Source of the DNA: Aplectana chamaeleonis | Taxonomy: Eukaryota > Nematoda > Chromadorea > Rhabditida > Cosmocercidae | Assembly: GCA_029168955.1 (NCBI GenBank) | Contig: JAPDOI010000063.1 | Span: 434,001-498,000, forward strand | Direction: 5' to 3' | Length of the DNA: 64,000 nt | Shown: piece by piece, positions 1 to 10,600 of the stretch | How the letters are laid out: each line of letters begins with the position of its first letter | Numbering within the stretch: position 1 is the stretch's first letter | Notes under the pieces: generated by a model | Told to the model about the DNA's origin: nothing | The model's database searches: none | Seen by the model: the letters and a program-made list of their open reading frames with translations, nothing else | Translations under genes and position numbers: made by a program

Positions 1-860
1 AATGTATGGAAATCGACCAGACTTTGTGTGTCTCAAAGTGTCATAAACGAGTCGATTAAGATGTCTATATGATCCGGAATGGACAAATATTACTCACGTA
101 ATCCTAGCTTTCTAGACGTGTTTAGCTGAAAACTTGGAAACTATTCTCCCTAAGACAAAAAGAATCTGAGGGACATATATAATTGGCGCAAGTAACACAA
201 AGTATAAACTAAATGGGCGGGTCACTTCAAAATGGTTCGTAGGGCAGGAGTTTCTAAGCTTCGGCATTCAGTAAGGCTTAGCTAACCGCGAGCTCAAAAA
301 AAACCTGAGTGCCACCAAAGCCAGCCACAAATATTTCAATGCTTCTTAAATGGGTTATTCATGCGGGCATAAATTCTGATGCACTTTTAGAAGCTGTTTA
401 GTGATGTATGCTTGTCTGTCATGCTTAACTCCCACAAAATTTACTGCGATGTACGTAATTGGGAACATCGCGTCACATGCCATGGTAAGCTGGGACTTGC
501 ATATGTTGTATATGGTGCGAAATATCAATTGCACACTTGGTCTGACCCTTCTCAAAAATCTCAAACACCAACGGGGATCGCGTCTGGGGTGGTAAAACCC
601 TCAAGAATGAGCAGGGATGCAGAGGAATGCAACACCCATCTCAGCCATGCTGTCACTGATTATGTGGTCTTCATATCGATCAGTGGCGTACGGAATTTCC
701 TGTTTTTTTTGTGCGTTCCAAGAAGATTTTCATTGGAGAAAAAATGGGTCTGTCAAGATATAACAAATGGAAGTTAAACAGGTACTCATTCACTGGTGGG
801 CGTCGACCCCAGCTCAGAAACACTGCTTTTTGTGGTTTTATGACTACTTAGTGAATCGCC
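1..860. other. No recognisable gene or element
   Basis: I see only short open frames on both strands without coding character, no splice-flanked exon and no strong inverted or tandem repeat. It is probably intergenic or old repeat sequence. Confidence 0.4.
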
Positions 861-897
861 ACTCACACCAATTCTTCGCCCACTAAATCTGCAGAGG

Positions 898-1062
898 ATT
901 TCGACCGCCAAGAATTTCGAAGACGTGGATGTCGACCGCCGATGACTTCGAAGACGTGGATGTCGACCGCCGAGAATCTCTGGATGTCGACCGGCGAGAA
1001 TCTCAGCATGTGGGTGCCGACGGCCGAGTATCTCGAAAATTTGGGTGTCGACCGCTGGACAA
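898..1062. repeat. Degenerate tandem repeat around GTCGACCGCC
   Basis: The motif GTCGACCGCCGA, or a one- or two-base variant, recurs near 901, 931, 963, 986, 1017 and 1047, usually followed by GAATCTC or ACTTCGAAGACGTGGAT. Spacing varies from 23 to 32 bases, so this is a decayed minisatellite rather than a uniform array. The open frame that crosses it on the minus strand is a by-product of the repetition. Confidence 0.55.
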
Positions 1063-1892
1063 GAATCTTGTTTTCTTTTTGAAAGACGTGTTTAGAAGAA
1101 AGTAGAACATTAATGTTGGTATAAAAGGCGCAATATTTCATCGTGTGCCTCAGTCGGCTCTTCGGAGTCGGACCTGGAAGGTGGCCCCCAGTCACTTAGC
1201 AGAAGAACCACCAGTTGATGGAGCATGATTTTGGTTGCCGAAGGGGAATCCCCCCACGGTCCACAATGAGTTGCACCCCACCGTGGAACGTGGCGTTAAT
1301 ACGGGTGGACCGCGAGGAGAATGCTCGTCGACCGCAAGTTTCGTCGCGCGTCACAACCACATAGCCCGCGGTCAACATCTGATCAGGTCGTCCGTCAGCG
1401 AATAGCGCTTCGAGCGCTGACCACACGGTTGTGACGCCCAATGTCACTTGTAGTCGAACGGCACTTGGCCCATGAGTGCCTGAGTAGGCTCATTTTGGGT
1501 GATCTCTCAAACTATCATCAATGGCCATTATCAGATTCATTTATCTCGAAAATTTTCCTGAAACACTTTCCTGGTCATGTTCATCTTACTGCTTTATGCT
1601 GGGTTGTAGGCGCTTATTGAGGGAAGTGTTGTCTCGTGTTTGGCAATTCGAAACAGCAGACCATTCGATTTAAACGAAGTGGTCCCGATTGGAGTCCGAA
1701 CTGCAAAAGAACGGGCAACTTATCCTTGGATGTGTGTACTCAGGAAACTACACGAGGTGTGAAGAAGGCCAATTTTACCTAGCCCCCAGGGCGTGATTGG
1801 TCAGATTTTCGGCCATTTTCTCATACCACCCGCCATGAGCATGGTTTAGTCTGTTTTTTTTTTGTAAAACTCGAAGAAGAGGAACATTTCAG

Positions 1893-2205
1893 ATGTCTCG
1901 AACCAAGATTCCAATTCGTGTTATTGTCACCGCTGCACATCAAGTTAAGCTCACTAAGCAATTTTTCACAGCTCTTGAAAAGGAGTCAGCAGCATTTCGA
2001 TACCTACAAGATCTTTCTCCAAAAATTTGCAACGCTGCTGAACAGGACGGAGAGAGCGGCTTGAAGCAGTTTCGTTGCAGTTGCTCAGGCCTTTTCAAGT
2101 AATCACAAAGCTGAAACTATGTGGAGTTGGTGCAAAATCTCATAAAGAACTACGCCAAAGTGGGATGCAGAAAGTCTCTGAAAGCAAAGTTTGTGCTCAA
2201 TGAAA
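1893..2205 (+). pseudogene. Decayed fragment of a transposon-associated protein domain
   Basis: A TTTCAG acceptor-like sequence lies directly before an ATG at 1893. The frame reads about 69 residues and stops, but the protein continues after frameshifts: a segment around NHKAE near 2100 is followed, in another frame, by LIKNYAKVGCRKSLK up to about 2200. The blocks FTALEKESAAFRYLQD and NHKAE...LIKNYAKVGCR remind me of an uncharacterised domain common in invertebrate repeat-derived proteins, in which 'FxYLxxxFPK' is followed by 'NHKAxNY' and 'xLGCRMSLKxHFLHSH'. That link is from memory. The copy is truncated and broken in at least two places, so it is not a functional gene. Confidence 0.35.
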
Positions 2206-2254
2206 CCATTGCTTCACATACTTCAGACATAAGCAATTGAAATATACCACTTAA

Positions 2255-2692
2255 AGGCAGTGTCCACGATATGTTTCGTCCTCGGTTTCTGGCCGGAAAT
2301 CGAAGGTTCAGGGTCTCATGGGATCACTGGGGTCGAAAGAACGAACGAAAACGAGGCCGAAAGAGCTCCATACGGCTCCGAAGTCCGCTCGCGCTAGCCC
2401 TTCCGCTCGCGGTCGAGTTTTCCGAGGAACAGTTTGGTCCGCATCTACATTAGCATTGGAGCGCGAGCGCGGCTGAGTTTCAGCATTGGGACGCATTAGC
2501 AAACGCTGTCTACTTCAGGCCCATCTCCGCGCAACTGACCCACCGCTGAAATGTGGCTTTCAAGAAGAAGAGCTGATTTTGAATGTTTTGCAGCGTTTTT
2601 CATGATTCTTTCTTCATTGATGAAACAGTCAGACTCTAAACCTTCGTTTTCTGGGGGAAACTCAAAAACAATTTTTCTCGTGGACACTGCCT
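2255..2692. mobile_element. TTAA-flanked MITE, AGGCAGTG family
   Basis: The left end AGGCAGTGTCCACGAT follows TTAA at 2251-2254. The right end is the complement, CGTGGACACTGCCT, followed by TTGA at 2693-2696. There is no transposase inside. The right flank is also the left flank of the next element. Confidence 0.75.
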
Positions 2693-2696
2693 TTGA

Positions 2697-3152
2697 AGGC
2701 AGTGTCCGCGATTGAAAGCATTCTTCTGTTTTTTGGCCTATCTTGAAAATGGGAGTCGTGCAAGACCTTCTGAGAGCGGAGTTATGGTCTCTCAAAGATT
2801 GGGCTAGGGAAACACGTTGGACGAGTTTTCTGAGGCTTGTAACTTCCGTCTTTTGCCGCCAATGTATGCGAGCTCACCAGTGTAAAAATAGAAGTTAAGA
2901 ATAAAGGGAATAACGGAGCCAATAATCGGAAACCATTGCTCGTCTCACGATTTCAATCTTTCATTCGTTCAAGTCGGTGGGAGGGCAATGCGCTTTTGGG
3001 GTTTGCTTTGCGCTCAAAGTGGCAACTTCGGGCTCTTTTAGAGCTCTTCCTAGCTCGTTTCCATGCGTTCTTTTGACGTTAACGTTACAAAGTGCCCTCC
3101 ACTACCTAGTCCTAGTGTAATATCAAACACTTTTTTATCGTCAACACTGCCT
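2697..3152. mobile_element. Second AGGCAGTG MITE abutting the first
   Basis: It runs from AGGCAGTGTCCGCGAT to CAACACTGCCT and is followed by TTAA (3153-3156). Its interior (CTTGTAACTTCCGTC, GAGCTCACC) is a recurring core also found at 14.7-15.0, 19.35-19.6, 37.8-38.0, 43.0-43.15, 59.8-60.0 and 61.6-61.8 kb. Confidence 0.75.
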
Positions 3153-3159
3153 TTAAAAG

Positions 3160-4290
3160 CCAGAAACAAAAGTTGTGTTACATAGTGTAATTGAATTACA
3201 TAGGAAGCTTCACACAAAGCTATCATTCAGCGTGTACAAGCTAGACTAACCTATCAGCAGCGGCAGAGACGCGGATGGGATTGGGAGGAGAAGGGGTGTG
3301 ACTTCTCCAAACGACCGGCCGGCTTTGGATATTCTAGTACTGATGCCCAAACGGGATGCTGATGCTCGCAGGACAGTGCTACATCCTCAAACAGATTAAA
3401 CCCAGACACCATCCATTGGTCTCAAAACTGGGAATGAGCCTTTCTCGGTGAGCAGCTAGAATGCGGCCGCAAAGTGCGTAGAGAATCAAAAACTCGCTTG
3501 CTATTGTGCAGTGCGACTAACGACTGCAGCGAATGACTTCAAAGGACAGCTGGAGAACTGGCCGCAATAAGGGGGCGGAATATACTGCTCGGCTCTATTA
3601 GCCACTTTGATGCATGGGATAGGATAACCGTAAAAGGAAGATGGAGAGCCAGGCGACCGGGAGAAGGAACAGCTCAATAAGAAAACATGTCATAAGCGAC
3701 CGTCCGCACCACGAGAATATTTAGAATAACCCGAATATGCTCCATGACTGGGAGTGAGTGAAGGAGTGAATGAAGAATAGATGATGTGGAGCCGGCGGCG
3801 ACGTGTAAGTATGTGGGTGTGTATTATAGTAGTTGTGTACACGAAAACACTAGTCGAGGGCCTCTTTGTAATTGGCGGCGCATTGTGAGTGTGTGAGCGT
3901 AGGTAGAGCGAATTGGCGAAACTCAGCGCGTGACCCAAACTTCGGCTTGGAAACAAAACATGCAGCAGCTTCTAATGGAATGCTACACTTTCTATGATTT
4001 TCAACTGACATTTCAATGCGCTACAGTGCACATTCCAAAAATTGAACTTTTTCTATCTCGCACCACGCTTCAATGAACTTTCAATGTTTTCCAGTTCTAC
4101 GCACCTCTGCGCATGCAGGATAGAGGAAGCTGAATTCCAGAAATAGTAGAATAACCGTATAGGTGAGTTCTAGCTAGGGACTCTATAGGACTAGCCCTGA
4201 CTCAGGGAACTTACTGCAGCTCCGGAACAAAACTGGCTGGAACTGAAGACTAATAGCTTCTCAGAGCTCACAGTTGAAAATGGTGCTCGT
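3160..4290. other. No supported gene
   Basis: Short frames only. A GTGTGTATTATAGTAG-type low-complexity patch lies near 3820. Nothing here has splice sites plus coding character. Confidence 0.35.
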
Positions 4291-4292
4291 CA

Positions 4293-4424
4293 AATCAAAA
4301 TCTTCTCAACGATTAAGAGTGACGTATCCGCTGCAAAACTACAATCTTTCTTCAACAACCAGGCCAAATAAAAGAAATAACCAACAAGCTTGATACGTTG
4401 TCCGTCCACACAGACTCCCGTTGA
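4293..4424 (-). pseudogene. Short RTE LINE reverse-transcriptase fragment
   Basis: On the minus strand this reads STGVCVDGQRIKLVGYF followed by a LLKKDCSFAAD block. It aligns almost residue by residue with the segment of the 20-23 kb RTE copy that reads STGVCVDGQRIELVDDF with LLKNDGSYAAD. Only about 44 residues survive, from just downstream of the YADD active-site region. It is a dead fragment. Confidence 0.75.
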
Positions 4425-4876
4425 ATCTTCATGAAGAGGGACATGGACACAAAACCAAACATATAATCTGCCTAATTCAAGTAGAAAGCCGTAGGGAGTA
4501 GGGAAGATTTGCTTACACTGGAAAGCAAAGAAACGGTGGCTTTCAATCGACTGATTTCGCGCCCACTCAGAAAACCGCCGCATTTAATGCGTGTCGAATA
4601 TGCATTCAACTCGAGTGACCACACCCATTGAAAAGCTTCATCACAGGGGCACGTGCTCCAAACAGCAGAACGTGCTGCAAAATTTTATAGCAGGAGCATG
4701 TGCCGCAAAATCAAATCGCAGGAGTACGTGCTGCAAGGTATTCCAGCGCTATCGTAGCAGCACACAGACGCGACGCGGCTGGCGCACCGACGTGCGACGC
4801 GGCCAGCTCGCCGAGCACCATCTGGGGCCGTCAGCGATTGGAAGATGCTTCTAGCGGCCGGGCGGCTAAAATACTG

Positions 4877-4896
4877 CAAACTTGGGTAATTGAACC
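4877..4896 (-). other. Spliced-leader SL1-like 20-mer
   Basis: On the minus strand the sequence is GGTTCAATTACCCAAGTTTG. The nematode SL1 leader begins GGTTTAATTACCCAAGTTTG, so 19 of 20 bases agree. The sequence that follows (CAGTATTTTAGCC) is not the SL RNA intron, so this is not an SL RNA gene. It may be a retroposed piece of a trans-spliced mRNA. Confidence 0.45.
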
Positions 4897-4999
4897 GGCG
4901 AAGCTGTCAGTTCCGTCTCAGGAATGCATCGTATACTTTCCTTTTTTGGATAATTGTTCTGTCATCGAGTTGAATGTGTACCATGCACGCATTGGACGG

Positions 5000-5850
5000 C
5001 TTATTTGTTAGGGCACGTGTTGTAATTTGAAACACATTAGGAGCACGTGCTCCCCTAGCAGCACGTTCCCTGACTGTGCTCGAAACCACCTTGTCTTCGA
5101 GTTGAATGCATCTTCGACACGCACTGAATGCGGTGATTGCCTGAGCAATTGCTGAACACTTGTTTACAAGTTGAACGACACAGAGAATACGTTTCCGACA
5201 CAGGCATGTTTCCAAATACAATAAATTTCAGTCAATTGGTCCGAGGTACAATACACATACGACCAGCGTAGTGAATAATTCCTTAAACATTAGTCTGTAA
5301 TGCTGAAAGCATGAAAACAAACTTTTTGTGCCCAAAGATTTCCTTACAACTTTTAACTCTGTCCCCGTAAAGCAATTTGTCGCGAAGACGTGATGCTACC
5401 GCTCCTCAAAGATCTCACAGTGAAAGCCGCAAGCACGTTTGAACAGCTCGAATCAGATTGGTCCGAATGAGTCATCAGTCATCGTCCGTGCCGCGACCGA
5501 GTCAAGTTGTTCATCCTGCAGCGCCGTGTCACTCTTTTCCTTGTTACGGGAGTGTTCCGTTTTGGGGACTCTGGCCTTTAGACTATTGCTAAATTTTCTT
5601 AACATTCCGCCAAATTTTTCATTCATCTCAAGGTTACACACATGACCTCTCCCACAAGTTTCCAAGCTGGAGAGGGGTGGGACCACTCATATTTCCACGC
5701 TAGAGCTAGAGGAGGGACCACATTTCGTAGCGAAATAGGGGCCGACAAAGGGCTATACGTTACACTTGGATGACCCAGTATAGCACTGGTGAATCCCATA
5801 ATTTTCGGTTACCAAAAAACCAGTGCAATCCTTGCCGAGTGTACAATCAA
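5000..5850. other. No supported gene
   Basis: Several short open frames occur on both strands, none with conserved-looking composition or credible splice context. Confidence 0.35.
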
Positions 5851-5853
5851 TCC

Positions 5854-6126
5854 CGTCGTTTATACTTCTGCCGCCGAGCGGCGCGGCGAAACGCGATCCT
5901 ATGGGGGTCGTTTATACTCCCGACGCCGAGCGGCGCGGCACAGTGCATTTCTGTAATATTGTTCACGCGGCGCGGCGCGATCGATATCGTAGGATTGCAC
6001 TTCGCCGCGCCGCTCGGCGGCAGAAGTGTAAACGACGCTATAATATCGATCGTGACGCACCGCATGATCAATATTACAGAAATGTACTGTGCCGCGCCAC
6101 TCGGCGGCGGAGGTATAAACGACCCC
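5854..6126. repeat. Two interleaved GC-rich inverted repeats
   Basis: Four segments lie in the order A (5854-5902), B (5903-5987), A' (5988-6036), B' (6043-6126). A' is the near-complement of A and B' of B. All four share a GTCGTTTATAC start and a GCCGAGCGGCGCGGC-type core. The arrangement is like a pseudoknot rather than a simple hairpin. The overlapping frames of 95-159 codons are consequences of the palindromes. Confidence 0.75.
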
Positions 6127-6530
6127 TTACGCATGTCGTTGTCGAATAATCCTGCTACAGTACCTGAGTGGTGGGACCTACTGGAGGACTTGCTGGCTAA
6201 CTGGTTCAGATCAGGAACGCACGAAAGTCACGCCAAGGTCAGCCGATAGGGTAATAAATTAAACTAGGACGTATGTATATATAACAAGTACGGACAATGA
6301 AAGAAATTCCATTTTCTAATTATATTTGACCCTTCAAAATACTAGAAGTAAGTAAATCAAGAAAAGGAAAGGTATGAAGGAGAAGTTGACAAAGCTCGTT
6401 TCGCCCCTGGCCTCAGACGAACTTTATCAAACAGCTCTGCCGGGGCTCCTCAGTGGGGAACAGAACCGTCGATGAAAAGAAGGATGAATACGAAAGAATG
6501 AGCCGAGCAGATTTAGCAAGTAAGTGGAAT

Positions 6531-6665
6531 CAGTCAGTCAGTCCAGTCAGTCAGTCAGTCAGTCAGTGGTCAGTCAGTCAGTCAGTCGGTCAGTCAGTCA
6601 GTCAGTCCAGTCAGTCAGTCAGTCAGTCAGTCAGTCGGTCAGTCAGTCGGTCGAGTCAGTAAGTC

Positions 6666-6705
<40 letters not shown>

Positions 6706-6799
6706 GTAGAAGCAAGTAAGTAAATAAGTGAAGTAGGTAAGTAAGTAAAGTAAGTAAAGCAAGTAAGTAAGTAAAGTAAGTAAGTAAGTAAGTAAGTAA

Positions 6800-6834
<35 letters not shown>

Positions 6835-6848
6835 CAAGTATGTAAGTA
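6531..6848. repeat. Compound microsatellite (CAGT)n then (AAGT)n
   Basis: About 130 bases of CAGT units run into about 190 bases of AAGT units with a few interruptions. A GCAAGTAAGTGG sequence precedes the array. The RTE copy at 20.3 kb ends in AAGTCAAGTAAGTC, so an RTE tail may have seeded this array. Confidence 0.9.
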
Positions 6849-7770
6849 ATGGGCGAGGGCCCGACGAGGCATTTCTTGCTTGAAATTCTCCAAAAGTCGG
6901 TAACTTTATACCACCTTGACCGCATAGTCGGCAGAACACGAAACTCTTCCTCTTTCCCTCCCAAAACGTCCCTAGAGACCAGAAAGAACGAGGATATTGC
7001 AGGCCGAAAACTAGCAACATTTGCAGGGTTCAATTAGTGACCGAAATGGTTTTTCGTTCTTGTGTGGTCGGATATGAGGTCAGCTCCAAGCAGAATAACG
7101 AAGGGAGAAGTGCGGAGTTTCTCGAAGGTGCTGATCAGGAGGAAAGAACAAAATAGAAAAAAATGGCTTTGATGTTCCATTTACTGCCCCGACATGTATC
7201 CAGTCGCAGAGCCCACTACTATACACAGATGCGGCATCAATTACAGCGAGTTGCAGGAAATGAGGCTTCCGGCGCAGTCAGCCGCCGCCAGAAGGAACCT
7301 TTTTTTTGCAACAAAGAGGTGGACGTGGAGTTTTCGCATGTATTCTAGCCAGCATGTTTTCAAGATTCCAGAAACTGATGGTAACTTATGAGAAAATCAC
7401 AGAAAACTTGCACAAAACTCGAAAAAAAATCTTCAAAAGTATAAACAGTCTCTGATCTTTTGCAAAGGGAAATTTGTTGTTATTATGGCAAGTTCCCGAG
7501 AAAACAACGACTTTCTGTCATTAGGACAGAAAGACGACAATAAGCTGGGAATTAGGAGCGACTGACTCGGGACGGTTTCACAGTTACCCCCATGTTTTAG
7601 AAAACAATGTTCTAGATGTTGTAGGTAATGTAGGAAGTCCTTTGCATCAATAACCCCTGTTCGAAACTTCCTAAATGCCTGAGGGTTTCCCAGACAAAAG
7701 CATTTTCCCGTGCCCGGAAGGCCATGTTTAGGGTAGCAGGGTTCCTCAGCTTCATTGTAGTCGATGATAA

Positions 7771-9370
7771 TACAGTGCGTGCGGAAATCATAGGGACACC
7801 CCCGAAAACCACAGTCTTTACATATGTATGTTCAAATTGAGGGCGGCGTTCAGTAATGCTCATAAATGAATTCAGCATGGTAAATAACCTCTGTTCACTT
7901 GTTTCTATAACAATAGCATGATATTGTAATATTTTATTATAAATTGTTACATTATTCGCCGTTCGGAAATGAAAGGAACACTATTAAAAAACAAAAATTA
8001 TCAAACAAGGAATGAACAAAACATACACATACATGAAATCTAATATGATATCGCACCTCCAGAGTTGAAAAATAATTCAAAAATTCTATTCGGCATAGAA
8101 GTGATCAAATTGGATATCACATTTTTATCCAAATTTCTCCAGGCTTCGAGAACAGCGGACTTTAGCTCGCCTACGGTCCCATACTGCTTGTTATTTGCGT
8201 AAATCTGACGCACAATTATGCCCCAGATATTCTCTATCGGGTTGCAGTCAGGATTACACGCGGGCCATTCCATCACGCAAACTCGGTTTTGTTGAAGCCA
8301 CGCCTTGTGGATCTGGAGACATGGACCGCAGCGTTATCTTGCTGGAAAATGTAGCGTTGACGCCTGTTTCCAGTGAAGAACGGCAGAAGATGCGCACGCA
8401 ATGTTTCTTGATACTCCTCCAAATCCATCCGACACGAAGTGAAGGCGATTTCCAAAACACCTTCGCTGCAGAATGCTCCCCAACACATCAGCGAACCGCC
8501 TCCGAAATTTCTTCGACTAAATACCATCGGATCCTTGCGAAGAAAACTCCAATAGCATCGAGCACCGTCAGGTCCATCAAGGGTAAATATCTTTTCGTCG
8601 GAGAAAATTACCTGAAACATGTCGCCTTTATCTTTTGAAATTTTATCGGGTTTTTGAGAATCCCTTACCTTTGACCAGTTTGTTGCCAAGTTGTTCCTTG
8701 GAGTCGAGCTACTTTGTGGACTTCTGAGAGTGATGGAGCCTTCTTCATCACTTGGCGTACGATGTTTTCGTCTGCGTTTACGATGCTCCAAACAGTAGTC
8801 TACGACACATTGAGCGACAACTGAGCCCTCACTTGGTTGAGAGACAGACTACTGTTTGAGCAGAGTCGGCTTATCCTCCGTGCATCCCTGCCGCTGACCT
8901 TTCTTGGGCGTCCAGGACTCTTCGCCAAGTCTGGATCTCGTAGGAACTGGGTAATGCAGTTGGGGGAACATCTGAGCTGGGAGGCAATTCGACATTGGCT
9001 CAGTCCGGCAGCGTTGAGGGCACGTATTTTGGCTTGTTCGGAAACAGTAAGCGATGTACCACGGCCCATGATTGGAATAAAGATGTTGGGTGGCCTCGTG
9101 TTGCGTTCATGTAGTGAACTTGTAACGGGAAATTTCGCTCGAAGTAAAAAATTAAATTTTTTGCAGGGTGTCCCCATCATTTCCGAATGGTAAAATTTTC
9201 TAAATGTAAAGGCAAAATCTTATGAAATTAGGCACGGTTTCAAGGAAGTTGCGAACAGAGGTTTTTTATCGCGCTGAATTCATTGATGAACAGTATTCAT
9301 CATCATTCCCAGAAATTTTTTGAAAATCCCCGTTTTTAGAGGTGTCCCTATCATTTCCGAACGCACTGTA
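7771..9370. mobile_element. Tc3-like DNA transposon, complete ends
   Basis: The left end TACAGTGCGTGCGGAAAT and right end ATTTCCGAACGCACTGTA are inverted copies that start and finish at TA dinucleotides, as for Tc1/mariner. The terminal inverted repeats extend roughly 220 bp with much divergence. A second copy of the end motif (CGGAAATGA.AGG) lies about 190 bp in from each end (near 7964 and 9165-9192). Tc3 of C. elegans likewise has long repeats with two transposase-binding sites per end. Length is 1.6 kb. The transposase inside is broken. Confidence 0.88.
8040..9069 (-). pseudogene. Tc3-like transposase, disrupted
   Basis: The frame starts MGRGTSLTVSEQAKIRAL at 9069 with a paired helix-turn-helix DNA-binding region (IASQLRCSPNCI, then GRPRK, then a second helix block up to about residue 88). 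It stops near 8800, resumes with SDEKIFTLDGPDG (first catalytic Asp), then RRNFGGGSLMCWGAF and QQDNAAVH (second Asp), stops near 8273, and resumes with MEWPACNPDCNPIENIWG (catalytic Glu) to the end INY-like AISY at 8040. The order and spacing match the DDE transposases of the Tc3 group. At least two stops or frameshifts make it inactive. It occupies the middle of the element bounded at 7771 and 9370. Confidence 0.88.
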
Positions 9371-9418
9371 GATATAGAAGCTGTTGTGCGACGAGAAATA
9401 TTGTTTATTCTATTTATC

Positions 9419-9450
9419 CGCAACGTTTCGGGTTATCAACCCTTCATCAG
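9419..9450 (-). ncRNA. Hammerhead-ribozyme-like core, left arm
   Basis: On the minus strand: CTGATGA, a 5-bp stem GGGTT/AACCC with a GAT loop, GAAA, then CGTTGCG. This matches the two invariant core segments of a hammerhead. The position after GTTG, where a hammerhead needs U then H, reads CG, so self-cleavage of this copy is doubtful. Confidence 0.45.
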
Positions 9451-9572
9451 GCAACTATAAAAGCACCACATCAACACACGTCAAATTGAGTAGCGTTCAA
9501 AGTTATTAAGAGAGTGAAGTGGGTGGAGCTAGAAGGTGTTCTTTCTTCGACAACCGGCTAGAGACCCACTAG

Positions 9573-9755
9573 GTCAACAGCGCGTTCTCAAGGCACAGGA
9601 CATCACGCCATCTTCACGACAGCATCCCGAGCATGAGTACCAGCATCATGCACAAGAATATCTCAGACAGTGCAGAAAGGAAAATCAGGAAAGCTTTGGA
9701 GATAAGACGTTTCTCGCCGCCCATGAACAACCGACAGGGAATGAGAGAAATTTGA
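9573..9755 (+). pseudogene. C-terminal remnant of a Penelope-type GIY-YIG endonuclease
   Basis: The frame opens right at the arm boundary and reads about 60 codons to TGA at 9753-9755. The key part is KNISDSAERKIRKALEIRRF followed by SPPMNNRQGM. In Penelope-like elements the GIY-YIG domain finishes with 'ERKxxEAxxIRxxxPxLNxxxG', including the Glu of ERK, the IR and the N of LNN. The fit to this pattern is good. There is no start codon in context and everything upstream (reverse transcriptase, linker, GIY and YIG motifs) is missing, so this is a remnant. Confidence 0.68.
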
Positions 9756-9986
9756 GATTATTGACATAGAGTAGTGATTAGAGTTTGATAAGCAACTGCT
9801 GACGATTCATTTGACATCGCAGGTCATTTCCGTCGCATTGCTGTCATTGGTTGTCCTAGTGGGTCTCTAGCCGGTTGCCGAAGAAAGAACACCTTCCACC
9901 TCCACCCACTTGTGCGTTCTCACTCTCTTAATCACTTTGAACGCAACTAAATTTGACGTGTATTGATGTGGTGCTTTTATAGTTGC

Positions 9987-10018
9987 CTGATGAAGGGTTG
10001 ATAACCCGAAACGTTGCG
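9987..10018 (+). ncRNA. Hammerhead-ribozyme-like core, right arm
   Basis: Same core as the left arm on the plus strand: CTGATGA at 9987-9993, stem-loop AGGGTTGATAACCC, GAAA at 10008-10011, then CGTTGCG. The two-base-pair stem III seen in minimal hammerheads of Penelope-like elements (AC/GU around a GTT loop) would need GTTGT or GTTGTA here, and the copy has GTTGCG. Confidence 0.45.
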
Positions 10019-10082
10019 AATAAAGAGAATAATCAATATTTCTCGTCGCACAACAGCTTCTTTATCCATTAGCATCGACATG

Positions 10083-10600
10083 TTTAGGGTGTTTAGAAAC
10101 GTTGTTCCATATTAGAGAGGTTCATCAGTGGATTTTTTTGGAAAATTCGTTTGATTTGATCCAGAGGTTCCAAATGGTAAAAATTTTGTTGGCCAAACAC
10201 GACTTGTGGCAATTTCCAGAATGCTACGATAAATTTGCCCCAGGGCTCCACCACAGAGGTTATTCGGACTTCTCAACATGAATATGTGGTCCGATAATAG
10301 CTTTTCTTCGATTGTGGCATGTTACGGTTGGCATACGGTACTTTGGTCGAACTCTCATATTTGGCTCAAAACTTTTCTGTGGGGGTTATTTGTTACGCCG
10401 AACACGAATCTGACGTTCGTTTGCCAATTTTCAAAACATCAAGATAGGTTGCGCCACTTTCAAGGCATTATGCCAGTCCTGACCTACATTAACCCTTAAT
10501 ATAGGGTCAAAAAGACTACAAATTAGTTTTTGGTACCCTGAATAACCCCCGGTTGAAATTTTAGAGCCGAATCCGAAAAAAAAATTCTAAACACCCTAAA
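10083..10600. mobile_element. Short inverted-repeat element, TTTAGGGTGTTTAGAA ends
   Basis: TTTAGGGTGTTTAGAA at the left is matched by TTCTAAACACCCTAAA at the right, 518 bp apart. No transposase frame lies between. No clear target duplication is visible, so the exact border is uncertain. Confidence 0.5.

Larger units (their letters stand above)
9376..10062. mobile_element. Truncated Penelope-like element with inverted terminal arms
   Basis: Left arm 9376-9573 and right arm 9855-10062 are about 200-bp inverted copies. Between them, 9573-9755 encodes the end of a GIY-YIG endonuclease-like domain. Each arm carries a CTGATGA / stem / GAAA core. Inverted or direct repeats at the ends, a C-terminal GIY-YIG domain and hammerhead motifs in the terminal repeats are known traits of Penelope-like elements. 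The reverse transcriptase part is absent. It lies five bases from the end of the Tc3-like element. Confidence 0.72.

Noticed and set aside
863..1447. Two minus-strand frames of 83-110 codons
   Set aside because: They cross the GTCGACCGCC tandem repeat, have no recognisable domain and no splice or start context.
6639..7033. Leu/Thr/Tyr-rich frames of about 120 codons
   Set aside because: They are translations of the AAGT/CAGT microsatellite.
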